Below, in pieces: positions 16,333 through 26,537 of a stretch of 64,000 nt of DNA. The stretch lies in the NCBI RefSeq assembly GCF_003253735.1, contig NZ_QKYW01000001.1:434001-498000 (forward strand), given 5' to 3'. Made by a program: the position numbers and the translations under genes. The notes beneath the pieces were generated by a model that was given only the letters and a program-made list of their open reading frames with translations, had not been told where the DNA came from and ran no database searches. How positions within the stretch are numbered: position 1 is the stretch's first letter; each line of letters starts with the position of its first letter. The DNA comes from Pseudomonas sp. URMO17WK12:I2. GTDB lineage: Bacteria > Pseudomonadota > Gammaproteobacteria > Pseudomonadales > Pseudomonadaceae.

Positions 16333-18222
16333 TTATATAGCGCCGCGAGTGCGCAGCACTGCCAGCACCTGCTTGACGCCCTCTTCCACCGACACGCTCT
16401 GCGTATCGATGACCAGATCGGCATTGAGCGGCACGTCGTACGGGAAGGACTCGCCCGGGATGTTGTCGCCAGCAGCCGCGTACAGCCCTTGCGGGTCACG
16501 CTCAGCACATACCTGCGGCGAAGCCTGCACATAGACGGTGATCAACCGCTCTGCACCGATCAGCACCTTGGCCTGTTCACGCCCTTCGGCATCGGGTGCC
16601 ACGAAAGCCGCCAAAGTCAGCAGGCCCGCCTCGTTGAACTGACGCGCCACGTGCGCGGCACGGCGCCAGTTCTCGGTACGCCCGGCACGATCCTGCGGCA
16701 AGCCCTTGTTCAGGTCATGGCGCAGGTTCTGGCCATCGAGCACGTAGACCGCACGGCCCATGTCGAACAGCTTGCGCTCCACGGCATAAGCCAGGGTGCT
16801 CTTGCCGGCCCCGGAGAGGCCGCTGAACAGCACGGTGGCCGGCTGCTGGCCGAAGCGCGACGCACGCTCTGCGGTCGACACATGACCGCTGTCGGCATGG
16901 TGCGCGCTGCTGCTGGCATCGGCGATGATCATACCGGCGCCGACGGTACCGTTGGTCAGGCGGTCGATGATGATGAACGCGCCCGTGGTGCGGTTGTGCT
17001 CGTAGCCGTCGAGCGCGATTGGCGCATCGAGGGCAACCTTGACCTTGCCGATCTCGTTGAGCTGCAGGCTGCTGGCCGCGCCCTGCTCCAGGGTGTTCAC
17101 ATCGACCCGGTGGGTGATGCTGGCGATCGAGCCCGGCACATAGCTGGTGGCGCGTTTGATGTCGTATTTCTTGCCCGGCAGCATCGGTTCTTCTGCCATC
17201 CACACCAGCATGGCGTCGAACGTGTCGACCACCTGAGGGCGGTTGTCGGCGTGCACCAGCATGTCGCCGCGCGACACGTCGATCTCGTCTTCCAGGGTCA
17301 GGGTGATCGCCTGGCCCGGGCCGGCCTGTTCCAGCTCACCTTCATAGGTGACGATGGACTTGACCCGGCTGCCCTTGCCCGACGGCAGCGCGATGACTTC
17401 GTCGCCCTTGCGCACGATGCCGCTGGCCAGGGTGCCGGCGAAACCGCGGAAGTTGAGGTTCGGGCGGTTGACGTACTGCACCGGGAAGCGCAGGTCGTCG
17501 AAGTTGCGGTCGCCCGCCACTTCCACGCTCTCGAGAATTTCCATCAGCGACTGGCCGCTGTACCACGGCGAGCGCTCGGATTTGTTGACCACGTTGTCGC
17601 CCTTGAGGGCCGACATCGGCACGAACTCCAGGGTGCTCGGGCGCAGGTCGATTTTCTCGGCGAACGCCAGGTAATCGGCCTTGATCTGCTCGAACACGCC
17701 TTGATCGAAGTCCTTGAGGTCCATCTTGTTGATGGCCACGACGATGTGTTTGATGCCCAGCAACGAGGCGATGAAGCTGTGCCGGCGGGTCTGGGTCTGC
17801 ACGCCGTAACGGGCGTCGATGAGGATGATCGCCAGGTCGCAGGTCGAGGCGCCGGTGGCCATGTTGCGCGTGTACTGCTCATGACCGGGGGTGTCGGCGA
17901 TGATGAACTTGCGCTTGGCGGTAGAGAAATAACGGTAGGCGACATCGATGGTGATGCCCTGCTCGCGCTCTGCCTGCAGGCCGTCGACCAGCAGCGCCAG
18001 ATCGACTTCCTCACCGGTAGTGCCGCTCTTCTTCGAGTCGCGGGTGATGGCTTCCAGATGGTCTTCGTAGATCATCTTGGAGTCGTGCAGCAGGCGCCCG
18101 ATCAGGGTGCTCTTGCCGTCGTCGACGTTGCCACAGGTCAGGAAGCGCAGCAGTTCCTTGCGCTCGTGTTGCGCCAGGTAAGCGTGGATGTCCTGGCTGA
18201 TCAAATCGGATTGATGACTCAT
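16333..18222 (-). CDS. cysNC: Bifunctional sulfate adenylyltransferase subunit 1 / APS kinase
   Basis: A 629-aa fusion. Residues 1-~445 are the EF-Tu-like GTPase CysN (P-loop [22 protein letters not shown]), which drives ATP sulfurylase activity of CysD. Residues ~460-629 are the CysC APS kinase (P-loop GLSGAGKST near 465-475, [11 protein letters not shown]). Together with CysD it converts sulfate to PAPS for assimilation or sulfation. The fusion is the usual Pseudomonas arrangement. It starts 12 bp after cysD with an overlapping-type operon and ends at a shared terminator. Confidence 0.97.
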   Translation of the reverse strand: MSHQSDLISQDIHAYLAQHERKELLRFLTCGNVDDGKSTLIGRLLHDSKMIYEDHLEAITRDSKKSGTTGEEVDLALLVDGLQAEREQGITIDVAYRYFSTAKRKFIIADTPGHEQYTRNMATGASTCDLAIILIDARYGVQTQTRRHSFIASLLGIKHIVVAINKMDLKDFDQGVFEQIKADYLAFAEKIDLRPSTLEFVPMSALKGDNVVNKSERSPWYSGQSLMEILESVEVAGDRNFDDLRFPVQYVNRPNLNFRGFAGTLASGIVRKGDEVIALPSGKGSRVKSIVTYEGELEQAGPGQAITLTLEDEIDVSRGDMLVHADNRPQVVDTFDAMLVWMAEEPMLPGKKYDIKRATSYVPGSIASITHRVDVNTLEQGAASSLQLNEIGKVKVALDAPIALDGYEHNRTTGAFIIIDRLTNGTVGAGMIIADASSSAHHADSGHVSTAERASRFGQQPATVLFSGLSGAGKSTLAYAVERKLFDMGRAVYVLDGQNLRHDLNKGLPQDRAGRTENWRRAAHVARQFNEAGLLTLAAFVAPDAEGREQAKVLIGAERLITVYVQASPQVCAERDPQGLYAAAGDNIPGESFPYDVPLNADLVIDTQSVSVEEGVKQVLAVLRTRGAI

Positions 18223-18234
18223 GGTGCGTGATCC

Positions 18235-19152
18235 TCAGAAATAGCCCTGACGTTTCTTTTCTTCCATCGAACCGGCGGCGTCGTGATCGATCACGCGGCC
18301 CTGGCGTTCGGACGTCCGGGTCAGAAGCATTTCCTGAATGATGTCGGTCAGGCTCTCGGCCTCGGACTCCACCGCACCGGTCAGCGGGTAGCAGCCCAGG
18401 GTGCGGAAGCGCACCTTCTTCTTCTGGATGCGCGCCTTCTCTTCGTCGCTCAGGTGCTCGAGGATGCGCTCGTCATCGATCATGATCAGCGTGCCGTTCT
18501 TCTCGATCACTTCACGCTCGGCGGCGAAGTACAGCGGCACGATGGGGATCTGCTCCAGATAGATGTACTGCCAGATGTCCAGCTCGGTCCAGTTGGAGAG
18601 CGGGAACACGCGGATCGACTCACCCTTCTTGACGTTGCCGTTATAGACGTTCCACAGCTCGGGGCGCTGGTTCTTCGGATCCCAGCGGTGCTTGCTGTCA
18701 CGGAACGAGTACACGCGCTCTTTGGCCCGGGACTTCTCTTCGTCGCGGCGCGCACCACCGAAAGCGGCGTCGAAGCCGTACTTGTCCAGTGCCTGCTTGA
18801 GGCCCTCGGTCTTCATCACGTCGGTGTGCTTGGCACTGCCGTAGGTGAAGGGGTTCATGTCCTGCGCCACACCATCGGGATTGATGTGGGTGATCAGGTC
18901 CAGGCCCATCTCGCTGACCATCTTGTCGCGAAAGCGGTACATCTCCTGGAATTTCCAGCGCGTGTCGACGTGCATCACCGGGAACGGCAGCTTGCCCGGA
19001 AAGAATGCCTTGCGCGCCAGATGCAGCATCACGGCGGAATCCTTGCCGATGGAATAGAGCATCACCGGGTTATCGAATTCGGCGGCCACTTCACGAATGA
19101 TGTGGATGCTTTCCGCCTCGAGCTGTTTCAAGTGCGTCAGTTTGTCGAGCAT
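18235..19152 (-). CDS. cysD: Sulfate adenylyltransferase subunit 2
   Basis: A 305-aa PP-loop ATP pyrophosphatase. The P-loop-like motif [13 protein letters not shown] is near residue 35 and the PAPS-reductase-like segment [15 protein letters not shown] near residue 132, both typical of CysD. It forms the catalytic half of ATP sulfurylase with CysN. First gene of cysD-cysNC. The 377-bp upstream gap shared with the divergent autotransporter contains a perfect 7-3-7 palindrome, a possible regulatory site. Confidence 0.97.
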   Translation of the reverse strand: MLDKLTHLKQLEAESIHIIREVAAEFDNPVMLYSIGKDSAVMLHLARKAFFPGKLPFPVMHVDTRWKFQEMYRFRDKMVSEMGLDLITHINPDGVAQDMNPFTYGSAKHTDVMKTEGLKQALDKYGFDAAFGGARRDEEKSRAKERVYSFRDSKHRWDPKNQRPELWNVYNGNVKKGESIRVFPLSNWTELDIWQYIYLEQIPIVPLYFAAEREVIEKNGTLIMIDDERILEHLSDEEKARIQKKKVRFRTLGCYPLTGAVESEAESLTDIIQEMLLTRTSERQGRVIDHDAAGSMEEKKRQGYF

Positions 19153-19529
19153 GGCTACTCACGGGGGTCACGGTGTTTTATTCAGGCCAGAACGGGCCTT
19201 GGACGAGAACGCACTCTAGCACAGCACCTGCTTCTAATCAGGGCGCCACTTAGATCGAAACGATCTAGCTTTATACCTGGGAATATGGATAGGAATCATC
19301 AGCGGCTAACAGATTCCGAGAAGCTTTTTTTTGACCACCGCCACGGAACTATCCACCCGATAAGGCCGTCCATGAACGCTGGGAAGTAGCTCGCAGTAAC
19401 GGCCCTGGACACTTGATCGCCGATTAAGTGGAAACCAGCATGCGCCTCGCTAATCCCGCCTTCCGAAATGCGAGTTCCCCACTCGCTGCTAACAGGGTGT
19501 TTCATGTAGGTGTGCTCAAGGAGAGCCAA
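19153..19529. other. Divergent regulatory gap between cysD and the autotransporter
   Basis: 377 bp without a convincing gene. It becomes A/T-rich from about 19250 to 19330 and contains a palindrome at 19251-19267. An in-frame extension upstream of the autotransporter ATG exists but has no ribosome-binding site and encodes no signal-like sequence, so it is treated as leader. Confidence 0.55.
19251..19267. promoter_or_regulatory. Perfect 7-3-7 palindrome upstream of cysD
   Basis: TAGATCG-AAA-CGATCTA, about 100 bp upstream of the cysD start and 260 bp upstream of the autotransporter. Its size and symmetry fit a dimeric repressor or activator site. I cannot name the protein: it does not obviously match a CysB site. 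Confidence 0.4.
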
Positions 19530-22250
19530 ATGCCAACCAAACCACTAACCCGCTCCATACTTGCCCTCGCCATTTCCGCCGCCAGCCTTTCTGCTCAAGC
19601 AGAAACCTATGAAATAGAGAATGGCCCCAAGACTTGGAACAACCAAACCATCGCCAATGGACTCTCGGTAACCGGTTCAAATAGCCTCAGCGAAGATGCC
19701 ATAGTTCTGAATGGAAATACTCGGATTCAGGGCGACTTACAGGTAAGTGCGGACATCACCACCACTGCTGGCAGCCCGACTGCAGTTGCACTTAGCAATA
19801 CCAATATAGATGGCGGCATTCTTAATAGCGGCAAGTTGCAGATCACCGCCAGTGGCACCAACACCGGTGGAGCGGACACACCGGCAGGCCTAGGGCTTAA
19901 CAGTGTCACCACAGGCAGCAACCTGAAAAACACCGGCACCATTGAAGTCAGCAGCCTTGATCAGGCCGATGGCATTCGGATCGGCAACAGCACGCTGGGC
20001 GGCGGCCTGGAGAATGACAATTCGATCTCGGTAAGCGGCGACTATATCCGTGGTATTGCTGTTTATGCCGGTAGCGAGCTCAATGGATTGAGCAACAACG
20101 GCACCATCAAAGCTGAAGGAATCAAGGCACCCGGCGACCAGACTAATCTGAGTGAGGCTGAGGGCATCACTGTCGACACCAGCGTCATCAATGGGAATCT
20201 GACCAATAGCGGTCAAGTTAGCGTGAGCGCTTATGAAGCCAGCGGTATCGCGATACACGCCTACGACGGGAGCCCTCAACTGGCGCGTATTGACGGAGAC
20301 CTGATCAATAGCGGCACTATCGATGTAACAGCAGTTGGCGGCCAGGGCGCGAAAGCGGCCGGTATCGCGGTTTCCCACGCGCAGATCAGCGGCGTACTGA
20401 ACAACAGCGGGGCTATTACAGCGAGCGGTACGGATTCAGTGGGTATATACATTGAAAATGGTCGTATAGCAGGCGACATCGTCAACAGCGGCACGATCAA
20501 AGGTGATCGCGCAGGTATCTACCTGTCGAGTATCGATTCCAACAGCAACCTGCCCGGCTACGCTCCATTCAGCATCATCTACCAGAATGGAGGGCTAATC
20601 GAGGGTGGTGAATACGCTATTTATTCCGATACAGAAAACAATGACTCACGACTGATCTGGGGCGGAGGTTCGATCAAGGGGAATATTCACGGTATTTCCT
20701 ATGTAGACATCGTCGGGGACGCCACGTTTGAAGGCGATCACCTCTATGAAGGCGGTGATTACGGCGGCGTAGATATCTACAACGCTGACGATAGCCCGCT
20801 GGGACGACCGGGAAAACTGACACTGGTAAAGCCTCACGTGACGCTGGATGGCTATCTTGAGATGAACCGCGGCACGGTGTTGCAACTTAACCTCAGTGAT
20901 GCAACCGATCCTGAAAAAGCCATTCTCAAGGTAAAAGACGAGGCCTACTTTTCGGAAGAAAGCAGCATCGCCCTTCGTCCGACTTCGGAAGCCTTTCGTG
21001 CGGCAGGTAAAGAGTACAAGCTGGTGCAGGCTGATGGGGGGATTGAATACGACGGCGACCGTGGCCTGGTCGTCAGCAGCTCGCCATTACTAACTGTCAA
21101 TTCGTCTCGAATCACCAACACCGAGGTACTGGCAACGGTCACCAGCGTTTCGGATCAACAGGCCGGTGAGATCATTGACCAAGCAGGCAGCAGCCCCAAC
21201 GCCCGCCGTGCCTTCCAGCCGTTCTACGCAAATGTAATGCCCCAGCTGGACAGCAGCGATCCGGTATTCCAGGCGTTCGCCAATGCCGATGAGGCCCAGC
21301 TTGCCGCCCTGAGCGAACAGCTCACGCCACAGGTCGATGGCGCTGTACAGGCTGCCGCCAATGCGGTGCAAAACTTGGTCAGCGGGGCTGTGAGCTCGCG
21401 TACTTCGTCGCTGCGTGGTACCTCGTCCGGCTCGGCATTCAGTGAGACCGGCTTCTGGGTTCAAGGGCACGACAGCGATCTGCGCCAGGGCCGTCGCAGC
21501 GGCATCGCCGGTTACGACGCCGACAGCCGCGGCCTGAGCCTCGGCCTTGATGGCAAACTCGATGAGCAGTGGACCCTGGGTGTGGCCTACAGCAACCTGG
21601 ATACCAGGGTCAGTGGCCGCACCGGCAACAAGAGCGAGATCGACAGCCAGGTGCTGACCCTGTATTCGGGCTTCGAACAGGGCCCGGTATTCGTCGATAC
21701 CAGCCTGAGCTATGGCTTCAACGACAACACCAGCAAGCGCAACATCGCCGGCACCCGCGCCAAGGGCGACTTCGACAGCCAGTCCCTGGCCCTGAACCTG
21801 GAAGCGGGCTATGGTCTGCATGCCGGCGGCGTCACCCTGGAGCCCCGTGTAGCCACACGCTATAGCCGCCTGGACATCGACAGCTATCGCGAAAAGGGCT
21901 CTTCGGCTGCATTGGCAGTCAGCAGCCAGCGCTACGAGGCTATCGAACTCGGCGCGGGTGCACGTCTGGCCAGCCAGTTCTCCGTCGGCCAGGGCTCCCT
22001 GGAGCCGGAACTGAAGCTGATGGCCTACCATGATTTCGCGGCCGACCGTGCCGGCAGTACATCGAGCTTCGTGCTCGGCGGCTCGTCGTTCGTGACTCAT
22101 GGTGCCAGCCCGGCACGTGACAGCTATGAGGCCAGCCTCGGCGTCAACTACCGGCTCGGCGCTTTGAGCCTTGGGGCAGGCTATGAGCATGTCGGCCGCT
22201 CGGGCTTCGATGCCGATACCCTGCGTGCCAAGGTTCGTTACGACTTCTGA
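19530..22250 (+). CDS. Autotransporter (type Va) with beta-helix-like passenger
   Basis: A 906-aa classical autotransporter. The signal peptide is residues 1-24 (SLSAQA then E). The passenger runs to about residue 560 and contains at least eight degenerate repeats of the form L-x-N-S-G-T-I (LINSGTIDVTA, LSNNGTIKAEG, IVNSGTIKGD), as in right-handed beta-helices. A linker follows, then a C-terminal 12-strand barrel from about 640 to the terminal YDF. ATG 19530 follows AAGGAG. Passenger DNA is visibly more A/T-rich than the barrel part and flanking genes, suggesting acquisition or rapid diversification. No protease triad was recognised; adhesion or surface display is inference. Confidence 0.9.
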   Translation: MPTKPLTRSILALAISAASLSAQAETYEIENGPKTWNNQTIANGLSVTGSNSLSEDAIVLNGNTRIQGDLQVSADITTTAGSPTAVALSNTNIDGGILNSGKLQITASGTNTGGADTPAGLGLNSVTTGSNLKNTGTIEVSSLDQADGIRIGNSTLGGGLENDNSISVSGDYIRGIAVYAGSELNGLSNNGTIKAEGIKAPGDQTNLSEAEGITVDTSVINGNLTNSGQVSVSAYEASGIAIHAYDGSPQLARIDGDLINSGTIDVTAVGGQGAKAAGIAVSHAQISGVLNNSGAITASGTDSVGIYIENGRIAGDIVNSGTIKGDRAGIYLSSIDSNSNLPGYAPFSIIYQNGGLIEGGEYAIYSDTENNDSRLIWGGGSIKGNIHGISYVDIVGDATFEGDHLYEGGDYGGVDIYNADDSPLGRPGKLTLVKPHVTLDGYLEMNRGTVLQLNLSDATDPEKAILKVKDEAYFSEESSIALRPTSEAFRAAGKEYKLVQADGGIEYDGDRGLVVSSSPLLTVNSSRITNTEVLATVTSVSDQQAGEIIDQAGSSPNARRAFQPFYANVMPQLDSSDPVFQAFANADEAQLAALSEQLTPQVDGAVQAAANAVQNLVSGAVSSRTSSLRGTSSGSAFSETGFWVQGHDSDLRQGRRSGIAGYDADSRGLSLGLDGKLDEQWTLGVAYSNLDTRVSGRTGNKSEIDSQVLTLYSGFEQGPVFVDTSLSYGFNDNTSKRNIAGTRAKGDFDSQSLALNLEAGYGLHAGGVTLEPRVATRYSRLDIDSYREKGSSAALAVSSQRYEAIELGAGARLASQFSVGQGSLEPELKLMAYHDFAADRAGSTSSFVLGGSSFVTHGASPARDSYEASLGVNYRLGALSLGAGYEHVGRSGFDADTLRAKVRYDF

Positions 22251-22311
22251 GCGTGACGATATGGCGCTCAGGATCAACCCTGGGCGCCACAGCCTCTGTT
22301 GCTCCCCTCTC

Positions 22312-23070
22312 TCAAATCGGATTCGGGCAATCGATGAACAGGTGCTCGATGGCGAAGCGTCGGCTCAGGTACTCACCCAGTGCCTGTACGCCGTAACGCT
22401 CGGTGGCATGGTGGCCGGCGGCGATAAAGCTGACGCCGTTTTCCCGGGCACTGTGATAGGTCTGCTCTGACGCCTCCCCCGTCAGGTACAGGTCGACGCC
22501 GGCCGCGATGGCCTGGTCGATATAGCCCTGGCCGCCGCCCGTGCACCAGCCGATACGGCTGACCAGTCTGTCTTCCTCCACCAGCAACGGCTCACGGCCC
22601 AGCACGTCATGCACGCGACGGGCGAAGTCGCGGGCGCTCAGCGGTTGCGCGAGCGAGCCGAGCAGCCCGACGGTGCGCGGGTTGTCCGGCTCCAGCGGGC
22701 CTTCGACGGTGATATCGAGCTGCCGTGCCAGTTGCACGTTGTTACCGACCTCAGGGTGCACGTCCAGTGGCAGGTGATAGGCCAACAGGCTGATGTCATT
22801 GGTCAGCAGGGTTTTCAGGCGGCGCTGCTTCATGCCGGTCAGGCATGGGTTTTCGCCCTTCCAGAAATAGCCATGGTGCACCAGCAATACGTCGGCACGC
22901 GCCTCGACGGCGGCTTCGATCATCGCCAGGCTGGCGGTCACGCCACTGACGATGCGCTGCACCTGCGGTCGCCCCTCGACCTGCAGGCCGTTGGGGCAGT
23001 AATCACTGATGCGCGAGGCACCGAGATAGCGCTCGGCATCCTCAACCAGAGTGGTCAGGGCAATGGCCAT
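22312..23070 (-). CDS. Nif3-like dinuclear metal-centre protein (YbgI family)
   Basis: A 252-aa NIF3/YbgI/YqfO-family protein, which forms hexameric toroids with a dinuclear metal site. Metal-ligand segments are recognisable: LLVHHGYFW in the first half, DVHPEVGNNVQLAR, and AAGHHATERYGVQALG near the C-terminus. Biochemical function is unsettled (GTP cyclohydrolase I type 2-related hydrolase activity has been proposed for the family). I chose ATG 23070, preceded by GAGGAA. It is divergent from algW, the same neighbour as in P. aeruginosa from memory. Confidence 0.9.
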   Translation of the reverse strand: MAIALTTLVEDAERYLGASRISDYCPNGLQVEGRPQVQRIVSGVTASLAMIEAAVEARADVLLVHHGYFWKGENPCLTGMKQRRLKTLLTNDISLLAYHLPLDVHPEVGNNVQLARQLDITVEGPLEPDNPRTVGLLGSLAQPLSARDFARRVHDVLGREPLLVEEDRLVSRIGWCTGGGQGYIDQAIAAGVDLYLTGEASEQTYHSARENGVSFIAAGHHATERYGVQALGEYLSRRFAIEHLFIDCPNPI

Positions 23071-23122
23071 ACAGAATTCCTCACGAAGGGTTGCGAACCG
23101 CTGCTTTCTTGGCACGGTTCTC

Positions 23123-23128
23123 TATAAT
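23123..23128 (+). promoter_or_regulatory. Candidate -10 element for algW
   Basis: A perfect TATAAT in CTCTATAATGG, 51 bp before the algW start. No clear -35 lies at 16-18 bp, so the assignment is tentative. Confidence 0.4.
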
Positions 23129-23179
23129 GGCGCACCTTAAGGGCCCGATAGGGGCCTCGCAACCCTCAGGATTGGATCG

Positions 23180-24325
<1,146 letters not shown>

Positions 24326-24379
24326 CCATCCATTAGCGACTGCATCATCTGAAAACAGATGTTGCAGTTGGCCAAGGTT

Positions 24380-24407
24380 AAAATGTAATGTTATTACGTT
24401 TTATAAT
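24380..24407 (+). promoter_or_regulatory. Palindromic operator and -10 of the TonB receptor operon
   Basis: At 24380-24402 lies a 10-3-10 palindrome, GTAAT-GTT-ATTAC extended by AAAAT/GTTTT (nine of ten arm positions pair). A TATAAT at 24402-24407 abuts it, and TAAAAT at 24379-24384 is an alternative -10. The layout resembles a Zur- or Fur-type operator; it differs from the Zur pattern TGTTAT-n3-ATAACA in each half-site. Repression by a metal sensor is inference. Confidence 0.5.
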
Positions 24408-24425
24408 TTGCCAAGGATCTGCATC

Positions 24426-26522
24426 TTGCGTCGTTCCCTCGCTCTGTTCAGCAGTTTGCCGCTCGGCCTGCTGGGTGTTTCCTCGTACGCCGAAAGCACC
24501 ACCTCCCTCCAACTCGATGAGAGCGTGATCAGCGCCGACCATCGCCAGGAGTCCGCCGAGGGCCCGGTACAGGGCTACCGGGCCACCCGCTCGGCAACGG
24601 CCACCCGTACTGATACCGACATTCGCGACACGCCGCAGAGCATCCAGGTGGTGCCGGCCCAAGTGCTCAAGGATCTAAACACCACCCGCATCGACCGTGC
24701 CCTGGATTTCGCTGGCGGCGTTTCACGGCAAAACAACTTCGGCGGCCTGACCTTTCTCAATTACAGCGTGCGCGGCTTCACCACCGGCGAGCTGTACAAG
24801 AACGGCTTCGCCATCAACCGCGGTAGCTACAGCGCGCCGGACACGTCCACCATCGAGCGCATCGAAGTGCTCAAGGGCCCAGCCGCCAGCCTGTACGGCC
24901 GTGGCGATCCCGGCGGGCTGGTTAATATCGTCAGCAAGCGCCCGCAGGAAGACGCCTTCAGCACCCTGTCGTTCAGTGCCGGGCGCTGGGATCGCTACCG
25001 CAGCAGCCTGGATGTGAATACGCCACTGAGCGAAGACGGCCGCCTGCTCTCCAGGGTCAACATGGCCATCGAAGACAACGGCAGCTTCCGCGACCACGTC
25101 GGCAGCGAGCGGCGCATCGTCAGCCCATCGCTGAGCTGGCAGCTCTCCCCGGATACCCGCCTGCTGCTGGATGCGGAGTTCTCGCGCACCGAGTCGGTAT
25201 TTGACCGTGGCATCCCTGCCGCCAATGGCCAGCTCGGTTCGGTAAAGCGCTCGACCTTTATGGGTGAGCCCGACGACGGCGAGATCCGTAACGACAACCA
25301 GACCCTGGACCTGGCCCTCGAGCACTACCTCAACGACACCTGGAAGCTGCGCCTGGCCAACCACTACACCCAGGGCACGCTCAATGGCAACAGTTCGGAA
25401 CCCCAGGCGCTGATCGGCACGACCCTCAGCCGTTTCTATCGCCAGCGCGATTTCGAGTGGAACGACACCATCACCCAGGCCGAGCTGCACGGTGATTTCG
25501 AGTTCGCCGGCTGGCAGCACCAGACGCTGATCGGCCTGGAATACGAGAACTACCGCAACAGCCAGAAGTATCCGCAGAGTGCAACGCTGCTCAGCTACGG
25601 CCTGGATATCTACAACCCGGTGTATGGCCAGCCGAAACCGGCACTGACCCGCGCCAACGACTTTCACGAGCACACCGAAAGCTACGCACTGAACCTGCAG
25701 GACCAGATCGCCTTCACCGACCGCTTGCGCGGCCTGGTGGGCATACGCCTGGAGCATGTCGAACAGACCGCGCTGAACCGTGCGACCCGCATCAGCAACA
25801 GCCAGGAAAAGGACGTCGCCACCCCACGCCTCGGCCTGCTCTATCAGCTCACGCCGGAGCTAGGCGTATTCGCCAACGCCTCGACCTCGTTCAAACCCAA
25901 CGCCATCGGCACCCGAGGCCAGGTCTACAAACCGGAGAAAGGCCTGGGCTACGAGACAGGTGTGAAGCTCGACCTGTTCGATGGTCGCCTTGGCGGCACT
26001 GTCGCGCTGTTCCAGATCGACAAGGAAAACGTCATCACCACCGATGCGCTGGGCGACAGCGTTGCAGCGGGCAAGGCGCGCAGCCAGGGCCTGGATATGC
26101 AGTTCAGCGGCCAACTGAGCGATGCGCTGCGGATCATCGGCGCCTACGCCTATATCGATGCCGAAGTAACCAAGGGCGATGCGGCGCTGCGCAAAGGCAG
26201 CGACCTGCTGGGCATCGCTCGCCACAGCGGCAGCCTGCTGAGCGTCTACGAGTTCCAGAACGGCAGGCTACGCGGCTCCGACATCGGCGCCGCGTTCAAC
26301 TATGTCGGCGAGCGCTCCGGCCAGGCAGGCAGCAGCTTCACCCTGCCTTCCTACAGCACGGTCGACCTGCTTGCCCACTACAAGGCCAGCGAGGAGGTGA
26401 CCCTGGGCCTGAACCTCAACAACCTGTTCGACCGCAAGTATTATGAGCGCGCCTACAACAGCGTCTGGGTGCTTCCTGGCGAGCCGCGAAACCTCAGTGT
26501 CAGCTTGACCCTCAACCTCTGA
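24426..26522 (+). CDS. TonB-dependent receptor, siderophore-receptor family
   Basis: A 698-aa outer-membrane receptor. No ATG fits: the best start is TTG 24426, nine bases after AAGGA, giving signal peptide MRRSLALFSSLPLGLLG...YAES. The plug follows (YGRGDPGGLVNIVSKRP is the family hallmark), then a 22-strand barrel ending in SVSLTLNL. By sequence it belongs with ferri-siderophore receptors, but it sits 15 bp upstream of a DUF4198 protein and behind a Zur-like palindrome, which suggests a metal chelate such as zinc or nickel as the ligand. It interrupts the algW-hisC neighbourhood. Confidence 0.88.
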   Translation: MRRSLALFSSLPLGLLGVSSYAESTTSLQLDESVISADHRQESAEGPVQGYRATRSATATRTDTDIRDTPQSIQVVPAQVLKDLNTTRIDRALDFAGGVSRQNNFGGLTFLNYSVRGFTTGELYKNGFAINRGSYSAPDTSTIERIEVLKGPAASLYGRGDPGGLVNIVSKRPQEDAFSTLSFSAGRWDRYRSSLDVNTPLSEDGRLLSRVNMAIEDNGSFRDHVGSERRIVSPSLSWQLSPDTRLLLDAEFSRTESVFDRGIPAANGQLGSVKRSTFMGEPDDGEIRNDNQTLDLALEHYLNDTWKLRLANHYTQGTLNGNSSEPQALIGTTLSRFYRQRDFEWNDTITQAELHGDFEFAGWQHQTLIGLEYENYRNSQKYPQSATLLSYGLDIYNPVYGQPKPALTRANDFHEHTESYALNLQDQIAFTDRLRGLVGIRLEHVEQTALNRATRISNSQEKDVATPRLGLLYQLTPELGVFANASTSFKPNAIGTRGQVYKPEKGLGYETGVKLDLFDGRLGGTVALFQIDKENVITTDALGDSVAAGKARSQGLDMQFSGQLSDALRIIGAYAYIDAEVTKGDAALRKGSDLLGIARHSGSLLSVYEFQNGRLRGSDIGAAFNYVGERSGQAGSSFTLPSYSTVDLLAHYKASEEVTLGLNLNNLFDRKYYERAYNSVWVLPGEPRNLSVSLTLNL

Positions 26523-26537
26523 TCGAAAGGACGCACC

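Noticed and set aside
16489..18231. A 580-codon open frame antisense to cysNC
   Set aside because: Same high-GC shadow effect. The cysNC strand shows two P-loops and all family motifs, while the antisense frame is a repetitive His/Val/Asp-rich sequence.
19428..19529. An upstream extension of the autotransporter (34 extra codons)
   Set aside because: It would place a non-signal sequence before a textbook signal peptide and has no ribosome-binding site, while AAGGAG stands before ATG 19530.
23109..23124. Possible sigma-54 promoter (TTGGCACG) upstream of algW
   Set aside because: The -24 half TGGCACG is perfect but the GC of the -12 element is missing at the required spacing (TA instead), so it cannot be a -24/-12 promoter as written.
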